Part shown: positions 1 to 12,400 of the stretch, one piece after another | How positions within the stretch are numbered: the first letter of the stretch is position 1 | Layout of the letters: the number at the start of each line of letters is the position of its first letter | Assembly (NCBI GenBank): GCA_008828725.1 | Contig: MEHQ01003705.1 | Location: forward strand, 124,001 to 188,000 | Direction: 5' to 3' | Length of the DNA: 64,000 nt | Source of the DNA: Saccharina japonica | Lineage: Eukaryota; Sar; Phaeophyceae; Laminariales; Laminariaceae | The notes under the pieces: generated by a model | Database searches by the model: none | Told to the model about the DNA's origin: nothing | What the model saw: only the letters and a program-made list of their open reading frames with translations | Translations under genes and position numbers: made by a program

Positions 1-1464
1 GCACGTTGCAGGGCAGTGTTTCCAGTTCGGTTTTGTGTCAAGCGTTCGCAAGCAAATATGCTACCAGGGATTTCAAGGAGACCGTTCTGGCCTATTTTGG
101 CATTACCATACTGTACTAGTTTTAGTGTAGTGTAGGGGGTGGTCAGTCTAGGGGTAAAAGCGCGGCCTTCTACTATCTATGATACGAGCATCTTTTTTCG
201 TAAGGGTGAACGATTTGACTTTTTTAGGAGCAGAAAGTTGGAAGGCGTTTTCTGGTTGGGGGTTACTTTTCTCTGGCCATCGCTTGGACTTGACGCCAAA
301 TGTTTGATGTTTGCTGCGGAGAGGGATGGCAACGCAGCTTTCACGATCAGTGCAACCGGACAGGAAGAAGGTTAAGGTTTTGGTCCTGGTCCTGGCATTC
401 CTCTCTTTCGGTCCAGACGAGGTGGTTTATGTTTGAGCTTCTTGTTTGCCGTTACCTTGATGTCGTCATCTCGGTGTAGTGATGTGGTCTATGTCTGTCT
501 GGTCAAGGGCTGTTTTTTGTATACACGCACGAGTGCGTATTGTGTTGAGCCATCCATTGGGTATGTCTGGTTGTAGTGTGTATGTCCTCCTGTCCTCCGC
601 GTGAAGCAGCTGGCTTCCCATAGTTGCGAACGACGTTGGCGTGATGCTACCTACGCACAAGACGGGTGTTTACCCACCCCTCTCGTTGTATGTACAGCGG
701 TAGTTCAATAGACTACTGGAAATAGTAGACTTGGATCTTGTTGGAATTGCAGTATTAATACTTTGTTCCCCAAGACGCCGGTGCTTTGGTTGGACGTAAC
801 TGCAATTGCAAATGGGTTAAAAGCAACAAAACCATTCAATTGGCCGTGCTAGCTGACGTATTTTTAATTTTTTATAAAAACCAAAGGTTTAACAGGTACC
901 TCTTGGGTACCTGGTACCATAACATATTTTTATACATAGCTCCTGTCGATCGGGCCAACATATACATGTACTCACGTTGATACTAATGACGATGCTATCG
1001 TTGAGTAACGTTGATATCCTAGTGTTGATATAATACATACCGGTATTGTTGATATCGTACGAATGCTGATACTAATGTTAGTACTGTTGTTGCCAAACCA
1101 TAGTGGGTATAAAGGGGCAATACTTACGATTGTTGCTGTTTACGGTATGCTGTTGGCGTTGCCCACCTCGCAAGTAGCGTTAAAGTGGGACTGCTGTTGT
1201 CCTGAAGAGTCAGCAGCGATGCCCGCTTTCTAAAGGTGCAAAACACTCGCCGCGGACCAGCTTTTTTCGCTGCTTTCGCTCGCAAAGTTGTGTTGTCGCG
1301 ATTTTTTCGTGCGTACCTATGAATGCATGGCGCTGCTTTTTTTATCCCATGCCTGATGCTGCTATGAATGAATGGCTGTTTATTGATCCCATGCCTCTGC
1401 TGCTGCTCGGTGTGGCCGCTCTGTTTCGGATACCGCTTGTTAGGAGCGAGACCACTATTCTCAG
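1..1464. other. Upstream/intronic sequence, no gene recognised
   Basis: I find no exon with recognisable protein similarity here. The first identifiable exon of the OTU gene starts at 1465 with a phase-0 acceptor, so this stretch is probably an intron of that gene. The expected exon with the catalytic Asp-Gly-x-Cys motif was not found and probably lies before base 1. Short open frames here show no splice or codon pattern that supports coding. Confidence 0.5.
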
Positions 1465-4400
1465 TTCGTGTCGGAGGCGTTTGACAGCTACGTCAGCCGC
1501 AAGGAGCAGGACGGCGTGCATGGAAACAACCCCGAGATGCAGGCTGCGAGCGAGCTGTTCAATCGGGCCATCGAGGTCTACGTGCCGGAGAAAGGAAGTG
1601 AGCGAAACTGCCTGACTGACTTGCATTCTTATCTCGTTACTAATAATCTTGTCGTACCCTACGCACGGTACTTTTCGGGGGGCGGGGGAGGGCGGGAGTT
1701 GCTGCTATTAATACCAGGTAGTAGCGTAGGCTCTTTCTACGGGCTGGTATGGTGCACGGTACCTGGTAGAATCGGCGGCTGGTGTTTGTTTCTGTCCTTT
1801 ATTGGTCCTCGGCTTTCCCCCCTTTTCAGTGACGACAGTATACTGCGCTGTATCACACGTGTGATAATATAGTATACTGTAATCAAGATAATAAGATAGA
1901 ATACCCCCCCCCCGGCTCTATTTTTTAAGAGCCGTTTTTCTCCCAAGCATGCCTTAACCCATTCGGAACTTAAAAACTTATCCCACACTAATTCTAACTA
2001 GTTTTTTTCCCAAAAACGGGGGACCAGTTCTTAACGGGTTAAAGGAATCTCGCGGTTTTGGGAAGATCTCGTCGAGATAAATAATTCCATAAGCGCGTTG
2101 CCCGAGAAGGTGTGCTATGTCACTAATCATATCAATATTAGTATACTACCGGTAGTAGTATCATCTTTATTACAGCAGTGTACGGTATACAATACCGCAA
2201 TCACGACAGACAGCGTACGACAGTTAGCGTACAGTCCAGCATCGCACGTGTTGCTTTGTGCGAAGTGTTTGGTTTTGGTTTTGTGCTAACCCAGGTGTGA
2301 CGACCACAACATGAACTACAGCAGTAGTTGTAAGCCCTTTAGAACCAGGCCCTCTTTTTTCGGGTAGAGCATTAGGAACTAGTGTGGAAACCTTTTTTTT
2401 TGCAAGGGCAAGAGGGCGGTCTGACCAAGCGCATAATGTAGCAGTGTTAATAGTAGGAAGTACGGTAGTGTAGAGTGAGCGGTCTGCATGCAGTGTGCAG
2501 TATGCAGTACGATTACTGTAGTATCATGCTGCGATTAGCATCACGCTGTGATGCAAGCGTCTTGGGGCAACCCGTTGCAGTGTACAGTACATACATATCA
2601 TACAGTCCGTACAGTACATGCAGTACATAGCTCCGGTACTATACTCGTATATGGGAGTAGTTGCAATGTCAAAATGTTCCGTTACAGTGCGGTACGCCGT
2701 TTCGTTTCGTTCCGTTACGGTACGTTACGTTTGGGTACAGCGTCGGGTTGCTATAAATGGCCGATGCTTGACTCCTCTTTCTCCTCTCAGGTTTTCCAGT
2801 ACCATTACGTAGTAGTGTATTGATATTACGGAGAACCATAGTAAATAGGACCGAATATTGTTGGTAAAAAGAGGTAAATATAATATATATATATAGGTTT
2901 TGGTGTGTACCGTAGGTCCTATTTACTACATTAGCCCACCCCGTAATAGTCCTATTAATAGTGTATTGATAAATATAGTAGTAGTGTATTGCTTGTGTAT
3001 AGTACAGTAGTGTACTTATACCATAGTCTATTTATAGTAGTGTTATGGATAGTTGTAGTGTACCCACCTTTTCCTGGGACAAGTCAGTGGGAATTGTTGT
3101 GGGACAGTGAAAGGGTTATTAATAGCAAGCTTGCGTACGTATATAAAATACCTGGTACACACATGAACGATGTGCATGGCGTGCAGGCGAAACTTTTCTG
3201 TTGCTTGCGCTTTCGCTCGTTCTGGTTTGTCTCTACTAATCGCCTTTTTTTCTTTTTTTCTTTGGTCATGAGCAGCTGTTCCGATCAATATCTTCCACGG
3301 AGGGTACCGCTCAAACTACGCTCCCATCCGTGTCAGCTATCATGGAAACAGCCACTACAATGCCGTCATCGACCCTGAGGAAGCAAGCGTTGGACAGGTA
3401 CGATGGTGTGATGGTATGGTGGTATGATGGTATGATGTCAGAGGAAGCAAGCGTTGGACAGGTACGATGGTGTGATGGTATGGTGGTATGATGGTATGAT
3501 GTCAGAGGAAGCAAGCGTTGGACAGGTACGATGGTGTGATGGTATGGTGGTATGATGGTATGGTGGCATGATGGTATGATGTGGTGGTGTGATGGTATGG
3601 TAAACCACTGAGCCTGTTAGCCGAACGTGCTTTTTTTCCTCGTACGTGGTTATGCCTAAGCTTTACCTGGTGCGGTTTACGAGAGAGAGGTATGAATAGG
3701 GCAGTCAATAATACAGCACCGAACCTCTCCTGAAGTCGAAGGCGCTTTTGTTTGCTTTGACGTCCATGGGGGGTGGTTAGGTAAGGTTAGGTTTTAAGCT
3801 TAATGTCTACTGCTGTAGTTTGGAATACCTGTACTGCTGTACGTAGCTCGCAGCGTAAACCCCTTAAGAACTGATCCCACATATTTGGAGACAAACTACT
3901 TGGAATTAGTGTGGGATTTTTTTTTTGTTTTGAATGGATTAAGGAACGAGCACGAAAACCACGGGGATTCTGCAGATTGCGCATACTCGTATAAGGTTTC
4001 GGGATTGGCCTATACTTAGTATATGAATAGTGGGTTGCAACAATAACAATGGTTTTTGGATGGTCTGTAGATTGATTTAACAAATGGCCTATGATATTAG
4101 TGCGTTGCGACTATATTAATGGTTTCGGAGGGTCATATATAAGATTACGCTTAAATCTAGGGACTGGCCTATGAATAGTGAGTGAGTTTGCGACTATAGT
4201 CACAGTTGTGGGGGCGCCATGGACAATACCGAGCAGTGCAGCCTGGGGCGTTTTGAGTGTTGATTAATTGGTACGTGATGGCCATGCGCTATAAGTACAG
4301 CTTGTTAGTGTGACATGGCATGGTATGGCATGGCATGGCATGGCACCCCCCCCTCAAGGGTTCGCGCGGTCGTGGCCTGCGTGTACTGCTGTGTGCATCC

Positions 4401-7400
4401 TGTGCCTTGTTTTTTTTTTCCCATGGTCGACGTGACATGACCGTTCCAAACTCTCGAAGAGGTGTTGGTCTGTTCTGCTCTACAACGCTCCGTCCGGAAA
4501 ATTAAGGGCCATGTGGGTGTTAATGTGAATACCGGTACATATGATAAATTATACATATCACGCCCTATCGGTCTGGATATTTCCGGACAGTGGTATCTGG
4601 TATGTCGGTACTATTACTATACTGTACGTAGAGTAGTGTAGTTCCTCTTCATATGGAAAGGGGTGCTGCTGCTGCTGTAGGATAATATTAATTGTTGGAG
4701 TCTGCTAATGTGCGGGGATACGGCTGAGTGGTTCATATGGAAAGGAGTGCTGCTGCTGTAGGATGATATTAATTGTTGGAGTCGGGCTAATGTGCGGGGA
4801 TACGGCTGAGTGGTTGCGTCGCCTTCTCCGAGTCTGCCTGCCCCCTGACTGACTCCACCCTCTGCTGACGACAAGGAAGGGTTGATATTGGCGGCACTGC
4901 GCGTTTCGCACACCATTTCCTTTTTTTTATGCCACGTGGCACACTGCGTGTTTCGCAGCATTGCGTTTTTGATGCCGCGTGGTTTTTTGTTTCCAGCGGC
5001 AGTATTGCACCGCACTTCAACATGCCCACCCCCCAAAACCTATGGCCGCTGGAAGCATTCGAAACGGGTGTATTTACACCAAGTGCAGGCGAAAGGGGGG
5101 GGGGTGGGGGAGGGGTACTGACACGCTTTCCGCGTGGTGGCAGGAAGACTAAAAGAAGAGCATTTTAAGTATTTAATTATTTGTTAGTTCGCGTTAAAAC
5201 AGTAGTTGAACCTATGGTAAGAATTTGATGCGGCAAACCTGGTACCTTGAGAAAAATCGAGATGACCAAAACTGGTCGGGTGAAAAAAAAATCCCCGTGA
5301 GACGAAAATCGACGCCACTGCCCGCCGCTGAATATGTTGAAGTTAGACTAAGTTAGGCTACGAGAGACGCCGTAGTGACTAAATCGCAATGCGCATCCGG
5401 GACAACCTTGGCTCTTCTTGATATTTAATACGGTACTTTTTTTTCTAGGCTCGTATTGACGTGCGGGTTGTCACTGCTTGCTGTGTGCTGATCCAAGTGA
5501 TGTATATTGAGTGGTGCCGAATGTACGTACCCTGGTACACAGGAAGAAGAAAAATAAAAGCTGGGAGATCGAAAAATTCCTGAAAAAGTGTTAGCAAGCT
5601 TGAGCTTGATGTGACACTTTTTGATAGTGATAATTGGATTGCGCGTTCTTCGGGGTGTGTAGCATTTTAGTCTTTGTCTAAGAATTATTACAGGTTTGAA
5701 AGCAACGAGTGCGCTACCTAAAGGGCGTATGCTGTACGTATATAGCCACGGTGTACTTTACTCCCTGTAGATCGTAGGTACCAGGTGTACACCAAGGTAA
5801 TAAATGCGCTATTGATACTACTACCGTATATATTAATAAGTGTTTTTTGTTGGGTACTGTTGTTTTTTCATACGTATATACCGAGGAAATAAATACGCCA
5901 TACGAAGTACTATATATCAAAATGTGTTTACGGTATGGCGTTGTTTCTGTTCTCATCTTGTGCCGGGCCTGTTTTTGTCTCGGAATTGGCTCGCGCCGCA
6001 GATGAAGTGTTGGGGGAACACTTTTACTTTTGGAGCATGATACTGAACAAATAAACAAATAAACAAATGACACACTGATTGACGTTTTTTCGCCCTTTCA
6101 AAGGATTGGTGCTGTACTATATATGCAGTATGCGTGATATGCTCCTCATACATATGATACATACCGAATGCTTGTTACCCCGGTAGCGTGAACTTTTGTG
6201 TGTTTTTTGTCGCAAATATGTGGCTGCTGTTCATTTTGCCCAAAAAGAAGATGAGAGAATGCCCATTGCATCACGACCCAACGTTTTCCTCATGCACACT
6301 CGTAATGTATACCAAACATGCGCTGACCGGCGGGTACCTGTTTGCCCTTGCTTGCATGGTTGATGACATGGTTGATGACATGGTTGACAGGGTCTTGGCG
6401 TCCCCGGGCTCTCCAAAGAGGCTGCCGAAAAGGAATCCCTGAAGCGCGCCTTGGCAGAGTCGTGCTCTTCGGCCCACCAGGTGTTCCCCGGCGATTCTCC
6501 GGCGTTTTTCAAGGGGGGGCGAGGCGCGCACGGCTCGTTTGGAGGGAAGTTTGGGGAGTCTGACTTGAGAGCCACGGAGTCTGAACTTGAGCAAGCGGTG
6601 AGAAACACGTCGCTCGTAAAGTGTCCTGTGTCTTGTGTCCTGCCGTGTGCAGGCGCCTTTAGTTTCACAGCAGTGCAGTGCAGTTGTTAATAGTTCATAA
6701 TCTCGTAGTGCAGCCGGGGATGAAGAGTCTTGTCAAAAGGTGTCGATTGGCGGTCTGTTGATAGTGTTAGCCCGTGAAGGTTTGTTTTTACTGACGTTAA
6801 CCGCTTCAGGACTCAGGACTGCGGTGTGGACAGATTACTTTGGAGTCACAATAAGATGTATGCTCATGCACAGTGCTATTCGATGCGAGTCGACGAGGGA
6901 AGAAAGGGCTGAAGTCTTCTCGCGATAAAGATGCAAGGCACGGACCGTAGTGGGGGGGGAGGCAGAAGCGCCTACTGTGTGACCCCGGATCTGAGTTACG
7001 ACTACTATTAATAGGGAGGAGAGAGAAAGGAAGGGTGAAGATAATAAATGGGATGGAAAAGAAAAGAAAAGAAAAGAGTCCAGTAGTAAATGTATTAATG
7101 TACTGGTTGGCGTGCGGGGGGCTTATTGATGGTATCATATTAGAAGACTGCCCGTCAAGGGGCAAGAACGCCGTCAACCATCGCATGGGGTTGTGTTTGT
7201 CGTGACTTTGTACCAGATAGCTCCCGTTTTCCTGGCTGTGCTGGAGGTGTTGAGAGGGTTATGACAACTCCTGCGCCGTTTTGAGAGGCGTGGCACCGAC
7301 GATGCTTCTGCTAACAGCAGAGCTTGCTTCAACCTCAACAACCGTCGAGACATTTTTTGCTGACCACTTTCCGGCGCTGTGTGTTCGGTTTTTGCGTGCT

Positions 7401-9446
7401 GTATTCCGTTAACGCCGGCCTTAAATGTGGAGTCCTACGAATCAATTTTGTTTTGGAATGCTGGGCCCCCAAGGTCTAAATATGCGCTGTCGATGAAACG
7501 GCCCTTGGGATATAAAAACACGCTTCTAATTCATCAATCAAACCCACCACACCCTCATTTTGTTTTTCGTGTGTTGATATATTAGGCCATCACGGCCTCG
7601 CTCGCCGACTTCCACGGGACTAGCAGCGGCGGAAGCCTCTATGGGGGCGGCGAAACCCACGACTTCGGCACCGGCGGCAGCAGCACCTTCGCCCGCAGCG
7701 GCCACAGCGACTTTATGGGCGGTACTGGCAAGGGCGACGCCTCCTTCTCAGTACCGCGGCGAGGGGGGAGAGGAAGCCACAGCCACAGCAGCGGGGTTTC
7801 CAGCAGCGGTGGAAGGGTTTCGGGGCGCGGTGCGACTAGCAGGGCCTCGGGTGGACGAGGGGAGAGGAGAGGGGGAGGGTCGGCCGCGTGGGGTAGTGGG
7901 GCCGTGTCATCGGCAGGGGTTGGCGGTAGCGCGGGACGCGTGGAGAGGGGGGGTTGGGGCAGCGGCGGCGGGAGCGGCGGTGGGAGCGGAAATTACGCTC
8001 GCAAAAGGCGTCGGCCCGGAAGCCCGAACAGTCCGCCGGGGGAGGGTTCGGTGAGTGTACTGCTTGCCGATAGACTGCAGTTGCGCGTGTCGTGAAATGG
8101 TCTTGTTGTTGGGCGGGGGCGGGGGCGGGGGTGTACTGACGCGTGTGGGTGGTTTTACAAAGGTGGTGCATGTGGCACCATAAAGCTCTGCCTACGCAGC
8201 CGTAGCCGAATTAGTTCACCCAACAAACTGAAAGACGATGTACGTGGTGTTCGGCCACCCACACTGCTGGGTCCCCTTTCGTCGTCATTTTTCGTCGGTT
8301 ATTTAATATTTGAGGATTCAGTTTTTGCTGGAAAAAATGCCTAACATTGTTATAATGTATATGATGACCCGGCCGGTACATTTCGCGTGTTCCAGTTGAT
8401 GTCACATCTGTTCGAGATGGCTGCTGTCCCCAGCGTTTTTTTTTTTACTTACCGCCCCTCTCTCTCTTTGTCTACGTGTGCCTACCTCAGAGGAAGTCAT
8501 CGCCTAGCTCGGCAGATAGCTCTAGCGCAGTGAGGGAGATGGTCTGGTCGTATGGCTTTCCTCTGGCAAGGTATGTGTAATTTCGTCAGCGCTTTTATCG
8601 CAGTATCAACCTAGAATGGATGCGTTCTGTACGCGAACCTTACGCCATTCAGCGACGGGCGATATATTCTGGTAGGAGTAGGAGTAGGAGTAGGAGTACA
8701 ACTTTGCCGCTTCCGTCCGTCGTTTGTGCCAACCTGTAGCAAACCTGTAGCGACAACTGTCCGCTACAACGCGAAATGGTCGCTTTCAAGCGTAACCGTG
8801 CATCTGATTATGTGTATCCCAGCAAGCCACCCCTCTGTATACTCTGTAGTTTGCCGATGTGCATTGGAGCTATAACTAAAACTACCGGTTCGACTCGCTC
8901 GGTAGTTTGTTGATATGCATTGCTTTCTCGAAAGGGGATTGACCCATGTGTCCAGTGATTTACGACTCGTTGCTCGTGCTTTCGTGATTAACGTTGATAC
9001 TAACCATTCACTTGGCTAACTGCTATCAATAGTGCCAAACACCTCCCCGTCCCCTCCCGTCCGCTCCCCCCTTTTTGTATGCTGTCTTTGTGCGCTTGCT
9101 GCCTTGTGCTACCTCGTGCTTTATCTCGTTTTACCCCGTGTGCCATCTTGCGTTGTCTCGCGCTATCGTGTGTTATCTTGTGTTGTCTCGCGCTATCTTG
9201 GGCGCTACCTTGTGCTGTCTCGCGCTATCTTGGGCGCTACCTTGTGCTGTCTCGTGCTATCTCGTGCCGTGTATATATATCCTGGGCAGGGTTCTGCACG
9301 CTCACGATCTAGTGGGTGATAGCGTAGAAGACATGCTGGTTTTGCTCACGTCGGACGCGTTCCAGCCGCCAGGAAATAACGAGAACGAGGGCGGTGCAAC
9401 CGCTGCATCGTGTAGTACTAGCAGTAGCAGTGTCCGTGACGTGTGA
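1465..9446 (+). CDS. OTU-family deubiquitinase (OTUD5/DUBA-like), 3' part, six exons
   Basis: Exons: 1465-1597, 3276-3397, 6391-6597, 7586-8050, 8491-8570, 9290-9446. All have GT..AG junctions and matching phases, giving 387 codons plus TGA. The first exon carries YVSRKEQDGVHGNNPEMQA and FNRAIEVY, and the second carries PIRVSYHGNSHYNAV. These match the second half of the OTU fold, with the catalytic His in the SHYN context. In the family this cysteine protease cleaves ubiquitin chains. Exon 3 starts GLGVPGLS, as in OTUD5 just after the catalytic domain, and ends in an acidic helix (ESELEQA) that joins AITASLADF, a UIM-like motif across the splice site. A Gly/Ser/Arg-rich linker follows, then a UBA-like domain (REMVWSYGFPLAR, then GDSVEDMLVLL). 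The Asp/Cys part is missing because the gene enters from the left. Family call strong; subfamily likely; UIM/UBA inferred by eye. Confidence 0.85.
1958..2038 (+). mobile_element. 81-bp piggyBac-like MITE (TTAA-flanked), copy 1
   Basis: The element begins CCCATTCGGAAC and ends GTTCTTAACGGG. It is flanked by TTAA at 1954-1957 and 2039-2042. A TTAA duplication with CCC..GGG termini is the hallmark of piggyBac-superfamily elements. At 81 bp it cannot code, so it is a non-autonomous derivative. It lies in an intron of the OTU gene. Confidence 0.7.
3377..3600 (+). repeat. 64-bp tandem repeat copying the exon end and splice donor of the OTU gene
   Basis: Copies start at 3377, 3441 and 3505 with a 64-bp period, and the array degenerates into ATGGTATGGTGGT-type repeats to about 3600. 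Each unit holds the last 21 exonic bases (GAGGAAGCAAGCGTTGGACA plus G), the donor GTACGATGG, and ends in GATGTCA, which together with the next G makes an AG acceptor. The first copy is the real exon-intron border at 3397/3398. The other two are intronic duplicates. Confidence 0.9.
3859..3938 (-). mobile_element. 81-bp-family TTAA MITE, copy 2 (inverted)
   Basis: This is the reverse-orientation relative of the 1958-2038 element. It carries CTTAAGAACTGATCCCACA and CTTGGAATTAGTGTGGGA. The flanks are GTAA (decayed) on the left and TTAA at 3939-3942 on the right. It lies in an intron of the OTU gene. Confidence 0.6.
6890..7078 (+). mobile_element. SINE-like dispersed repeat, copy 1
   Basis: This unit of about 170 bp is shared with 23772-23940 and 24793-24966. 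Shared stretches include TTCTCGCGATAAAGATGCAA, GTGACCCCGGATCTGAGTTA and GATAATAAATGGGATGG. It ends in an (AAAAG)n tail, which suggests a retroposed short element. I could not see clear Pol III A and B boxes. It lies in the intron between OTU exons 3 and 4. Confidence 0.5.
9115..9272 (+). repeat. Degenerate TCTCGCGCTATCTTG minisatellite
   Basis: Repeated variants of TTGTGCTGTCTCGCGCTATC and TTGGGCGCTACC stand just before the last exon of the OTU gene. They produce long open frames in several registers that are not genes. Confidence 0.7.
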
Positions 9447-12400
9447 TGAAATTCGTTCATCCAAGCATGAATTAAATCGATTGTTTTCAGTTCCTTATGG
9501 CGGGTGGGGTGCACATGGGTGGTGCCTTGTGGTGGGTGGTGCTATCCATCACACATGGTTGGTTCCTTGTCGCGGGGCGGTGGTGTTTTTTTTTGCCCCC
9601 GTGTCTCTCGTCCTGCGAGTGTGCATATTTTTGCGATGCGCAAGAGCTATTTTATATAATTTCGGTGCGTGTCTGTTGATAAATTAAGCCGCACTGCGAG
9701 CTCTCTGCGCCCGCCGACAGCAGTTACGTAGCAGCAGTGACAGCAGATACAACGGTAACGGTTCCGTTCCGCCGGAATAACAAAATGGAGTGCGGGCAGA
9801 TAATACTTTCTCTCGGTTGTAGCTTTACGGTAGAGCTACGTTTTCAATGTTTTTGCATGCATAGCCCATGCTTTGCCTGCGTACCTGTCTGCTCACCTGT
9901 TGGCCGTATGTTGGAGCGTGCTGTTTTGTTCTCTAGCCCCCGTGATGATGGATGGACCACCCAACGAAATGATGGGCGCGGGTTTTGACGGTGTACGTGG
10001 GGTTCGGCAGTGAGGAAGGCTTTTACTGCCTCGATTGGTTTCCTATTGGTCTATTTGTCTATTGGTCAATTTTCGGTGACGACCTTTTGGATGACGAGAC
10101 AGAAGTTTCCACCAATCAGAGACAGACATTTCCACCAATCAGTAATTTCCTCTCGAAGCGATTGATCAATAGGAATACGATCGGGCTGGGAGTACTTTTG
10201 CCTCTGCCAACGGGCTGCTCCGGATAAGTTTGGACGCGTGGGGTAGGGGAAAGCGCTAAGTGGGGAACGCAACCCGCTCCGCGCAAGGCGTGGCACCGGT
10301 AGTTTTCATCGACCAAGAGGGTTTTGATAGTGTTTGTGTTGGTTGGAATGATGCGATGGACCTCAAAGTCCTTGTTTCAACATGTGTTCTGAATGGTGTC
10401 GTGATCGCAGGCAGTATGGGGGGATACGTGTACGAGGAGAATATTTTGGCATGATGACCCGAGGGCAAGCAGCCACTACGACCGATTTGCGACGGAGTTG
10501 GGGACTGGCTGTGCGTGCGGCCACCGCCAAAGCCAGCAATCAGTAGCCGCCCTCGACGTCTGGCGTGTGTCTCTGGCGTGTATCTCTCGTGGGTTTCTCG
10601 CGGCATTCTTCCAAGTCTCTTCCGCTCAGTCACCGTGTATATATATGATAGGAGAAGTCATCTGGAACCTGGGTTCAACTTTCTTTGGTTTGGTGATTGG
10701 TTGGTTGGTTCGGGGTTCGGTGGATGGCGGTAGTTGTTTGTTTGTTTCTTCCCTGCTGCTGCTGCTTGCTGTTGTTGTAACAGCGGTACATAGTTAGAAG
10801 GATAACTTGGTTCGAAGCGTGCATACATAGGTACCTTGCCAGCCTTGTGAGGAGAGGTTTTGGGTAGTCGCTGTATCTTCTGTTCCGAGCGCAGCTTCAA
10901 TAATTTCACGTTTGATTGAGTTCAGTCGCGAGTTGTCGCGCGCATGACCGCCTTGCGGAGTACGCTACCAATATTTAAAAGCAAACCATATGCCTGGTCT
11001 TGTCTGATGCAAGATAAAGATAACGAAACCCTCTACAGTACGTACCCTCTGCGAGTGCAGGATGCAGGATTTGTTACCCCCTCGTGTCAATTTCGAGTGC
11101 CAAAAGCGAGACAAGCAAAGACATCGGTTTTGTTTTGCCTGCATGTAACATCAGGCGCCGACGTAACGTTACTACTAGTGTCGACATCCCCAAGAGTTTA
11201 CTCTTTGGTTTTCCCTCTCGGGTAAAAAAAGTCGTCTTCTACAGCAGTAGTAGTACCACGTATACGTTTTTTTAAGCAAAATTCGTCCCGATCTAGTCGT
11301 TTTCTTTACTCGCTTTATTATAAAACCTATGGATGGGTTGCCGAGCTGCCGTAAGGAACACAACAGCCTGGCGTAATGAGGACGAGAAAATGCGATACTT
11401 TGTATATAGTCGTGCCACTAGCCACAAGCAACCAAACACACAACAGGAGGAACTGTTACGTACGAATGGGCTTTCTGCTCTGAGACTAACCCCTTGTATT
11501 TCCGTGATTACCTCGTGCAAGCGTCCATCGTTCACAACAATTAACACTATGATATTAACACTATAGGCAGTACACTGGGGAGCAGAAGGGCAAATCGTAT
11601 CGTTGCAGGTGCTCTACCGTAACATAATCCTCGAAGACGATACCAGTGCGTTGTAGGAGATGTTTCGTGCAGTCAAATGCATACGTAGATACAGCTACTC
11701 TACGATAAGCGAACGAACAAGCCTGAGTACCTCGTGTGGACTCAGGTTTATTACTTACGTACAGTCTTTAGAATCTTCCGTTCTTTTGTCTGGGTAGCGT
11801 CGAGAAGACGGCAGGTTGTAGGATCGCAGTCTTGATACAGCCAGACTGGCGAATGGTGATGGCGACTATTACATAGCAAGGGGAGGTATATTGCCTCGTA
11901 TTCAAAGGACCTTCTTGGGATGTCGTCAAGTCATTGTTGTGCGCGGGACAACATAATATATGTAAATGGAGCTGACCACAGCAAGTATAGTCTTGGAATA
12001 CGATGGAATATATACGAACGGCCACAGTCGTACAATAAGATACAGATAACTATGACCTCGACGAACGGCGTAACCGACGCGGGACGAAAATCCATGAGAC
12101 GATTTGGTCGAGAGCCTGGCACCCACATCGCCCCCCAATGTTTGAAAGTGAAATACTGGAGAACCAAGTACACATTTCGAACTTCTATTTTCAAGAAGGG
12201 AGATGGGCTTTCGGACTTTCTATAATTGAAAGGCATTGTACAGCAGTAGTTGACGTATAAGACTTCGCACTTGTTCATCGAGTCATGCCACCCCTTGCGT
12301 AAGAAGTGAAAGCCGCCCTGTCATCGACGCCAATGTGAGTACGGACTCCGGTTTGGCTTGTGTCTGCAGCACTTTCCTTTCCTTGTCTGCGTAGCGTCGG

